54,731 bases of DNA from Alkalihalobacillus alcalophilus ATCC 27647 = CGMCC 1.3604 (GTDB lineage: Bacteria > Bacillota > Bacilli > Bacillales > Bacillaceae_D), in assembly GCF_000292245.2 (NCBI RefSeq), contig NZ_ALPT02000025.1, forward strand, positions 1 to 54,731, written 5' to 3'. Position numbers and translations under genes: made by a program. Every line of letters begins with the position of its first letter. Position 1 is the stretch's first letter. Below the pieces are notes generated by a model. The model saw only the letters and a list, made by a program, of their open reading frames with translations, searched no databases and had not been told where the DNA came from. Positions 35,532-44,400 of the stretch are shown piece by piece.

Positions 35532-36481
35532 TATGATTTGCCTCCTTCTGATTCATAATAAACCCATTTTTTGCTCGTAAGGAAAATAATCGCAGTAAAT
35601 GCTCCTATAATAACTAAGAGGACCCACGCTAAGGCTGAAGCATAGCCCATCCGGAAATACTCAAACGCATTTTGATAAAGATAGAGGGCATAAAGTAATG
35701 TTCTATCAATAGGGCCTCCTGCGGTTATTAAGAAAGCCTGTGTAAAAGTTAAAAATCCATTAATAATCGCAAAAATGAGATTAAAGAAAATAACCGGTGT
35801 CAACATCGGCAATGTGATATTGAAAAAAGATTGAATTTTATTAGAACCGTCAACTGCTGCCGCTTCATATAGCTCTTGTGGAATTTGTTTTAAACCAGCT
35901 AGAAAAATAACCATCGGTGAGCCAAACTGCCAAACAATTAACAAGATCAAAACCGATAACGCATAATCAGGATGAGCAAACCAGTTATACCCTTCAACTC
36001 CAAACCAAGAAAGAACATGGTTCAACGCCCCTTCACGTCCGAAAATTTGTCTCCAGATGACGGCTACTGCAACACTACCACCAATAATTGATGGAACATA
36101 ATAAATTAAACTATAAAACCCTGAGCCTCGATGACCCGTATTCATTAACATCGCAACAGCTAAGGCAAAAACTAACCGAAGTGGTACAGCAATAGCAACG
36201 AAAATAAGCGTCACTTTTAAAGTCGTCCAAAACCTTGGATCATTCGTAAACATCCGTATGTAATTGTCAAAACCTATCCATCTAGGGGCACTCAATAAAT
36301 CATAGCTCGTAAACGATAAATAAAGGGAATAAATCATAGGACCTACAATGATTGCGATAAATCCAAAAAGCCAAGGTGAAATAAAAGCATAGGCGACGAG
36401 ATTTTGCCTGAAGTTTCTTTTTTCTTTTGTCATCGTCTTAATAGCTTTTTCCTTTTGCTCCAGATTAGGAAGACTACTCAT
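35531..36481 (-). CDS. ABC sugar transporter permease, MalF/YesP type
   Basis: The second permease, about 316 residues with six helices. The EAA loop ELYEAAAVDGSNKIQSFFNITLPMLTP is near residue 225. AGGAGG lies seven bases before the ATG at 36,481, so I prefer that start to the TTG at 36,487. It is followed directly by the MalG-type gene and preceded by an inverted-repeat element and the binding-protein gene. Confidence 0.9.
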   Translation of the reverse strand: MSSLPNLEQKEKAIKTMTKEKRNFRQNLVAYAFISPWLFGFIAIIVGPMIYSLYLSFTSYDLLSAPRWIGFDNYIRMFTNDPRFWTTLKVTLIFVAIAVPLRLVFALAVAMLMNTGHRGSGFYSLIYYVPSIIGGSVAVAVIWRQIFGREGALNHVLSWFGVEGYNWFAHPDYALSVLILLIVWQFGSPMVIFLAGLKQIPQELYEAAAVDGSNKIQSFFNITLPMLTPVIFFNLIFAIINGFLTFTQAFLITAGGPIDRTLLYALYLYQNAFEYFRMGYASALAWVLLVIIGAFTAIIFLTSKKWVYYESEGGKS

Positions 36482-36496
36482 AACCAAACCTCCTTA

Positions 36497-36547
36497 TTTA
36501 TAAAGCGGAGCCTGTTTTCTCGAGCTTCTAACAGGCACAGCTAGATT
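36497..36547. mobile_element. minimal MITE-like inverted repeat inside the importer operon
   Basis: TATAAAGCGGAGCCTGTT joins directly to TTCTCGAGCTTCTAACAGGC and ACAGCTAGATTA, so left and right arms meet with almost no core. This is the same family as at 32,976 and 54,404. It lies between the binding-protein gene and the permease genes, where a hairpin in the mRNA could lower permease expression relative to the binding protein. Confidence 0.75.
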
Positions 36548-36604
36548 AGAAGTAGAAGCCACCTAAATAGCTCGTCTAAATGACTTCTACTTATTATTGT
36601 TGCT

Positions 36605-37960
36605 CTATTGTCGACTAATAATATCAAGTACCTCGGCTTTATAACGACTAACCGCATCTTCTGGCGTAATCACTCTATAGAGTAATTCCATAAAAATTCG
36701 ATTGAAGGCATCATCTAGTTCGCTTCCAGATGGTGGCGGTGGTGGCGGTGCGTCTCCAGCGTATTCACCAATTAAATCAATATAGTCAAATTGTTGCTGG
36801 ACCGTTTTCTCAACACTGCTAAACATATGTTCACGAATTTCAGAGGAAATCGGTACACCTCTATCCCCTTGCAAAATATCGTTTGCCTCTGTACTATTTG
36901 TCATCCAATCCATAAACTTAACGACTTCTTCAGGATGATCCGTATTTGGACTCATTGAATATAATAAGGAAGCTCGGATATAAGCTCCTGTTTCTCCCGT
37001 TGGACCAGAAGGAAGAATCGTCATTTCTAAATCACGATTTGCTGCTTCTACAACCGCAACGATTTGATTACTATGAATAATTTGCATCGGTGCCTGTTTA
37101 TTTACAATTAAATAATTCTCAATTGTATCTGAAGCTTCATTCACATCGGCAGGAGGAACGACACCTTCATCTTGTAGTTCAATCCAGAAATTCATAAAGT
37201 CAATGAACAATTGATCATCTTCCCAACCTAAATCCGTTCCTTCTTCGTTATACAACCATTCACCTTGCTGTAATAACCAAGTACCTAATGCTCGAGAATG
37301 GTTAACATCAATATAAGTCCCATATATATCTAATGCTTCCGATAATTCACGGGCAGTATTGGCAAAATCATCCCACGTATATCCAGGCTCTAATATTGGT
37401 ACACCAGCTTCCTCAAACATCACCGGATCATAAACTAACGCGAACGCATTACTACCAGTACTTAATCCAACTAACTCACCTTGAAAATAACCAGGGTCTA
37501 AATTACTTTGGTCAATATGGTCTACATTAATGTCTCCAGAATCAACATATGGTTGAAGGTCAGCTAATTGGCCTCGGCTTCCATACATCGGCAACCAACG
37601 GTCCACCATTTGGAAAATATCTGGAGCATTTCCACCAGCCACTTGAGTAGCTAAACGATCCGCATAGTCGTCAAACCCTAAAAACTCTGGTGCAATCGAA
37701 ACATGTGGATTTAAACCTTCATAGACTTCAATAAGCTCTAATGTACGATCATGTCTATCTTGATTTCCCCACCATAAAAAGCGGAGTTCTACATCACCCT
37801 CATCATCACCAGCAGGCTGATTGTCTGACTCACCTGATGAGCCTGAATCACTACTATCATTTGAACCGCTTACATCATCCGATCCATTCGAACAAGCTAC
37901 TAATATAGAAACAAAAAACAACATAACCAACAATAATACCGTTTTAATTGACTTTGACAT
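36605..37960 (-). CDS. sugar-binding lipoprotein of the ABC importer (YesO type)
   Basis: A 451-residue family 1 solute-binding lipoprotein. The signal peptide ends in the lipobox LVACSNG (Cys at residue 23), followed by a Ser/Gly/Asp-rich linker. Later segments LRFLWWGNQDRHDRT, VAGGNAPDIFQMVDRW and VKFMDWMTNSTEAND fit the family. An odd stretch of six prolines, DAPPPPPPSGSELDDAFN, precedes the C-terminal helices. It is the first gene of the importer operon and has a cre-controlled promoter upstream. Its substrate is inferred to be a pectin-derived oligosaccharide from the adjacent lyase gene. Confidence 0.9.
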   Translation of the reverse strand: MSKSIKTVLLLVMLFFVSILVACSNGSDDVSGSNDSSDSGSSGESDNQPAGDDEGDVELRFLWWGNQDRHDRTLELIEVYEGLNPHVSIAPEFLGFDDYADRLATQVAGGNAPDIFQMVDRWLPMYGSRGQLADLQPYVDSGDINVDHIDQSNLDPGYFQGELVGLSTGSNAFALVYDPVMFEEAGVPILEPGYTWDDFANTARELSEALDIYGTYIDVNHSRALGTWLLQQGEWLYNEEGTDLGWEDDQLFIDFMNFWIELQDEGVVPPADVNEASDTIENYLIVNKQAPMQIIHSNQIVAVVEAANRDLEMTILPSGPTGETGAYIRASLLYSMSPNTDHPEEVVKFMDWMTNSTEANDILQGDRGVPISSEIREHMFSSVEKTVQQQFDYIDLIGEYAGDAPPPPPPSGSELDDAFNRIFMELLYRVITPEDAVSRYKAEVLDIISRQ

Positions 37961-38151
37961 TTTTCTCCCCCTTAATTTAATAAATAAAAGAAAACGCCTT
38001 CATTTCGTTATAAAACTTTCTTTCTCGATTTTCTTTGATACCTACCCCCTATTTATCTAAAATATTTTTTTCACCTTATTGGAAATCTGTTTGCAGTGAC
38101 ATCTCATTCCGTAAAGGTTAAACCTAATTTATACGATCGATGAAGATAACG

Positions 38152-38189
38152 TCTACAATCCTTATAACAGATGAGTGTAAACGCTACCA
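38152..38189 (-). promoter_or_regulatory. promoter and overlapping cre site of the importer operon
   Basis: On the minus strand TTACAC (38,180-38,175) and TGTAGA (38,157-38,152) are 17 bases apart. The sequence TGTAAACGCTACCA at 38,176-38,189 on plus matches the cre consensus TGWAANCGNTNWCA at all but one fixed position and covers the -35 box, so CcpA would block polymerase binding. The leader to the start codon is about 190 bases. Confidence 0.75.
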
Positions 38190-38212
38190 AAATATCACTA
38201 CATTCAGTAAAA

Positions 38213-38253
38213 ACTAATAAAATGAATACATATATAAGGTAATGATTGTCTCT
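38213..38253 (-). promoter_or_regulatory. candidate AraC-type operator of the importer operon
   Basis: The minus-strand block GACAATCATTACCTTATATA followed by TGTATTCATTTTATTAG is closely repeated upstream of the pectate lyase gene and, partly, of the BASS gene. Its AATGATT core (plus 38,241-38,247) is 60 bases upstream of the -35 box, the same distance as at the lyase gene. Confidence 0.6.
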
Positions 38254-38305
38254 TTCCGGCTATAAGAAGCTACTGAGCTATTGCGACTTCTCTCTTCCAT
38301 ATAAA

Positions 38306-38352
38306 AAAGCTTGTCGACAGTCCCCGGAAACGAGACTTCATCGACAAGCTAA
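38306..38352 (-). terminator. terminator of the pectate lyase gene
   Basis: On minus, AGCTTGTCGA pairs with TCGACAAGCT around a GC-containing loop, followed by TTTTTTAT. It lies about 65 bases past the lyase stop. Confidence 0.85.
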
Positions 38353-38414
38353 GCGACTAAGAATTTAAACCTTTTGCTCTTTTAGAAATGGCCTAATCTT
38401 TTATTTATGATTGA

Positions 38415-41400
38415 CTAAATGTCTAGACGGCCATTCTTTTTTCTTTTCATAAATAAATGAATCAGTATCCCCATACTCATTAAGAGGATACCATATAGAA
38501 GAAATTGATAATGTTGAGTAGCTGTGTTTGGTAAGCCTTGCTCCTCTTCTACCTTCTTCCCTGTTCCACCTTTTTTATTGTCGTTATTCTCTTTTGAGCC
38601 ACCTTCATTTTTTCCACCAGCATTGACATCATCATCAGACTGTTCATCTTGTCCCTTTCCAGGTAATTTGTCTACTGGCTTTTTATCCTCTCCCTTTTTA
38701 TCTTCTTTTTTCTCATCCTCTTTTTTCTCTTCCTCTAGCTCATCTTCTTTTTTCTCATCCCCTGGTTTTTCTTCCTCTTTCTCGTCTTCTTCTTTCTTTT
38801 CCTCTTCTTCTATTGCTGGAAGTGCTCCAACATGGGCTGGGTCTTTCCCTGCTGTATTTAAAAAGCTATCTACTGTTAAGCGTAGGAAATCTCCCCATTC
38901 AATGGAACCATCCTCATTTCGACTATAAAATTCTGGTTCAACAAGACTAGCAAAATCCGCTTCTTTTACAACTTCACCGTTACTATTCACGGATTGAGTT
39001 CCATCAAAGAAGAAGTTTGTTTCATCGACATTACCTGAAATAAAATCAGGGACAGCATCTGCTGTATTCGTTCTAAACGATAAATTGTTCTTAAATGTCC
39101 CTTGCTCCTCAGGTGAAAAATATGGATTTAACCTAAAGATGAAATTAAATCGCTCATTATCAAACGATGTATTATTTTCGATGACTAAGGCACCTGGGTT
39201 AAAGTTATCTGTAAATCCGTCCATGCTATTATGAAAAGCAAGATTATTTTTCACGATATGGGCGACTGGTAATCCTTCCCCACCGACTTTAAACCCATTC
39301 CGATTCCCATAAGCAATATTGCCATCAAGGAGGACTGGCATATTCGGCCCTTCATTAATTCGGTTATATAAATCCCAACCATCATCAACGTTATCATGAG
39401 CAATATTCCCTCTAAACACATTTCCTTCACCGACACCTAATTTAGCCGCAAACCCATCTGCATCAATTTGAGATACATCTTCATTATGATGTGAAGTACT
39501 GTTTAACACGAGGTTATGCTTTGGCCAATCATTTGGATCGGATCCATCTCCGGTAATATGGAGGCCCGTATTGCCATTATAACTAAAGGTCATCATTTCA
39601 ATTATATTATGATCCCCTTTTAACCTCATACTCGTTGCTGCTGCTCTTGTTAGCTCAATTCCATAAAGATGCCAATAATCCGCTTCGAGGCGAAGAATTT
39701 CATTCAAGCTTCCTTGACCATCAATTACAACTTTCTCTCCATTATAAGGAACGATCTGTTTTCTTTTCCCCTCTTCACCGCTATACTCTTCACTAATTCT
39801 AATCATTGAGTCAGGGGTGTAGATGCCTCCACGCATAAAGATTGTTTCACCAGGAAGTACATATTGAATCGCTGTTATGAAGTCCAATGGATCCTCAATC
39901 GTCCCTGTTCCTGAGCTCGTTCCTTCAGGTGAGACAAATAGCCCTTCTCCACTTGTAAAAATTTGCTTTGTGACAGCAATTTCTCTCGTGATCGGCTGAT
40001 CCGTTGGGGCCCCCTCAGGAAGATAAGTCACTTTAAAATTCGTTATTTCATTTTCAAGCTCGGCTTTATATTCAAAAACATCATTCGCTTCGATCTCTGC
40101 CTGACTAATCACTTCTTGCTCATCTTTTGTAATCGAAATCGTGCCTTTGTAATTGGCTAAAATCTTTAAGTTATAATCAGTCGCTCCCGATTGTGGGGCT
40201 GAGACGATATTCATCGCTGCATTAGCTAAAGGCTCCTCAACGATTGGCGACTGAACCGTATTAGCTTCACTTAAAGTAATGCTCGCATTCTCTACGCGAA
40301 TTTTCGCATTTCTAGCCGCATAAAAGCCTAAGTTCATCTGATTGGAATCGATCACTTGAACGAGATCCGCCCCTTCTACCTCTTCTTCAAAGTGGACCGT
40401 CTCACCAGTATGAGTTGTATAGCTCGTTGAAAGAATAAAAGAAGTATCGGTTCTTTCAAGCTTCATTCGGATCGGCGTATCTAAATTCGCATGGTGGTTG
40501 GCATTTGTACTAAATGGTGACATTGAGAATGTTGAACCGAAATTCCCCCAAGGATTTAAAACTCCTGTTCGGCTAATTGGAGCAACTCGGACTTGTTCTT
40601 TATTCGAGCCATTTACCCGGACAGCACCAACTCCAAATATGTTCGAGGCAGCTGGTACCTCTTCAAAGCCAGGTAACATCGGATCTTGGCGGGCTCCCCC
40701 ATTCACATCCCTCACCATAATTCCAGCACTATCTTGCGTGCTTGGACCAGCGGCCGTTTCAGGTCCAAATTGTTCGACATAAATATCCGCTTCTAGAACA
40801 AAATTATGGACGTTCGGATCTAAAGTCGTATAGTAAAAAGTTAGTCCGTCATGACCGGCAGCAATTTTTCCACCACGGCTTTCTAGAATAATAGAATCTT
40901 CAATCGTGCCTGGAACAGCTGGTTCTGCATAGTTTGTTCCTACTTTTTCAGGTATCACATTCGAATTAAAGTTTAAATCAGTCGACTGACCGAACGTAAT
41001 AGCCTCCCATACTAAATCAGGATTCTCTGAACCTTCATTAGAAAGAAGATATTTAAAGAAATCTCCCCAGACGATATTTCCGTTTTCATCTTTTTGATTG
41101 ACGATGGATGGCAAATCATAAGGGTTTAATGGCAAGGTTGGTTCTGAAATAATAAACTGATCATCCGTTAACGTTTGCGAACTTGAATTGGTTGATTTCG
41201 TTCCGTCGAAATAGAAATTATTTTCACCTGTTTGTTCCGCTGGATATCGATCCCGATACGCAGAACCCGTCCGCTCACTTTGATAAGATACGATTCCATC
41301 TATCGTAAAATCCGGTGTAATATGATCGTAAGTGGAAATGTGTAAATTACCTTCCTGATTGTTATATACGATGGAATCTTCAATAATCAAACCTGGATTA

Positions 41401-44400
41401 CTATTACTCGTTATGCCGTATTTCCCATTGTTGAAAGCAAGACTATTTCGTAAAATATGAGGAACATGAACACCCTCTCCTCCTAATTTAAAGCCATTTT
41501 TATCGCCGCCTCCACCGGTTCCATTCGTCAAAATCCCGTTGTTGAAGGCAATGCTATCTTCAATTAATACGACACCTATTGGACCAGAGCCAACTTTTGT
41601 ATATAAATCATACCCATCATCGACATTGTTATGGGCTACTAAACCTCGTAATATATTCCCTTCACCGACCGTCAACTTGATCGCAAAACCATCGGCATTA
41701 TTTTGAGCAGGGTCCATATTATCAAAAGCAACACTGTATTGAATCAAGTTATTCGAAGGCCATTCATGCATTTCAGTGAGTGAATAATCAATTCGGCTCA
41801 TTTGGAAGCCTGAATCACCATTATTATAAAAGCGACTATACTCAATGACATTGTCACTCCCAGCAAGGTGGTAACCTTTTGTATTACCAGCCGAGTTAGT
41901 GAAATCAAGCCCAGATACATGCCAGTAGTTCCCCTCATGAAGCATCCCATCAGAACTGCGGTCAAAGTCAAACACAGGTCTTGCTCCTTCATCAGCCACT
42001 AAATATTTCATTTCTTCAGCTGTACCGTCATTGTATCGTTTAATATGGAGGGCTGATTGGCGAACATAATTCCCATCAAGGGCGACAATTGATTGTCCAG
42101 GTTGAACGAAATCAATCGCTGTATCAATGTCAAGTGGATTGCTTCTTGTGCCATCCCCTTGACTGTTTCCTTCTGGTGAAATATAAATATTATGACCGTC
42201 TGCAAAAGTATTGTGGACGACTGTAAAATTCTGTATAACCGGATTATAAGATGTTAAATATTGTCTATCATCTGGGATTAAAGTGATACTAAACGTCGTA
42301 TTACTCTTCTCATTTAATGTAGTAGGAAGGTCGATTACCTGTCCCGCTTGCACTAGGATTTGTTCAGTCTCTCCGCTTCCCCCTTGCCTAACATTTAAGA
42401 CACCATCCACATTTGCTCGTACTTTTAAATCATAATTAATCAACGGTGTTTTATTTAACGAGAGCACCTCAATCTCTGGTTTTATTTGCTCCAACGGTCG
42501 TTCTACTTTTGGTGCATCTGTAGCCGCAGCAGTGACCGCAAACTCAATATTATGAACTTCAATTGTTGCTTCGCGTGCTGTATAAAACCCAACATAAATG
42601 TTATCATCTTGAACATTCAAAATTTCAGGTTCAAAAATAATCTCTTCATACTCATTGTTTAACTTTCCGACAAAGCCACTATTCGTTTTTGCCAAAGTTA
42701 AGCGATATTCTTGTTCTGGATACGTATTTTCCAATGAAGGTCGTTCCTCTTTTAACATCACCCTTTGAATGTCTTCACTGCCTTCACCGTCAGGGGCAAT
42801 GACACCTGTTCTTGCAAATAATTGAGTTCCATTTGGCCAAATCGTCCTCCCAGCAAAACCACCAACAGCCGCTATATTGGAAGAAAAAACAGCCGAATCA
42901 TCTGGTTGACCGATCGCATCTCTGGCCATGATGCCAAACGATTCTTGTCCATCATGGGGAGTTTTTGCATAGTGAATGACCTTAATATCAGCCGATAATT
43001 CAAAGTTATCTTCATTTGCATCAATCACAGTGTAATAATACGTAATCCCGTCATGGTCCCCGGTTATTTTTCCAGCATTTTGTCCTGTCGATGCTTCAAG
43101 CTTGATTACTTGTTCTTCAAGTTTTCCATCTTGTATCACTTCCCAAATATTTCGGTTCGTCCCGATGGATTGCCCAAATCTAATAAACTCCCAATCATAT
43201 TCAACTACCTCTCTAACCGTCACTTTTAATGTTGTAGAAGGCATACTTGTGTCGTGTGGCTTGATGTCAATCGAATAAATTCCAGGCTCAGAATTATCAA
43301 AAAGTGACAAGTCAAGATCATATAAATCTTCAGCTAAAACTTCTTCATCGAAATTATCATAGACTTTAGATACCTCTAACCCTGATCGTTCAAAGCTTTC
43401 GCCAATGTAATAAGTGGTTTTCGGATAATCGGTCACTTTGATTTTAGCTAACTCTTTTTCCTTCACTGTCACACTAAACGTCACTTCCACCCCTTTATGA
43501 GCAACTGTCAATTCTTGCTCACTAGGTGCCGATGTATCTAATGCAGAAACAGTAAATTCATCCCTCAACAGTCGAACACTAGAACCGTCATCATACTTTG
43601 CATAGACGACCAAACCACTTAGATCTATTTCATCCCCGATAAAATAGACCGTTTTCTCTGGTAGACTGTCAATCTCTAGTGCTTGTAATTTTGTATCTTT
43701 CACTTCAACATTGAAAGTCACCGATTTTTCTGGAGTTTCCGTTGAAATGACCTCTACTTCAATCATTCCAGCATGTTCAAAAATATAAGCCTCATCAACT
43801 ATAGTCGCTTCAGGAATCGAAAAAGTGTAGTCATCCGGAGTGAGCTCCTCTTTTAGCCCTGTATTATAAATGGCTTGTACGACAAAACCATTTGCATCAA
43901 ACCTGTCTCCTAAATAATAAGTCGTTTTCGCCGGGTAATAAAGAATCTCTAGCTCCTCAACAGATAAGGAAGCAATCATCAAATCAATCGACGTTTCCAA
44001 ACCATTAAAATGAACTGTTACTGTATTAGGACCAGCACTACTACTATCAAATCCTGTTACAATATACTCATTTTGCGAAAGAGTTTCTGTGCGTTCAACC
44101 CCATTTGAATCGCTCCAAGTTGTTATCACGACTAACCCGTTTAAGTCTAAATTTTCACCAATTAAATAATCGGTTTTCATTGACGTAGAATTCGCATTTA
44201 ACTGTGTTGGTATTCGTGCATCAGTTTTGATTTCAAAATTACTGAAGGTAACTTCTGCATCTCTTGCGACGTATAATCCGGCAAAAAACGTTTCACTAAA
44301 TAGTTCTTCTTGAACAAACACTTCCCTTTGTCCATTAGTCGTTACAACATAGACGTTACCTGATTTGCGAATACTCAAATCGTAAACCTCACCAGCTGAA

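Noticed and set aside
34686..37960. A complete ABC transporter including ATPase
   Set aside because: Only the binding protein and two permeases are present; no Walker-motif ATPase occurs nearby, so a shared MsmX-type ATPase is assumed.
38524..38928. Plus-strand Ser/Phe-rich frame
   Set aside because: It is the antisense of the Lys/Glu-rich wall spacer of the lyase protein.
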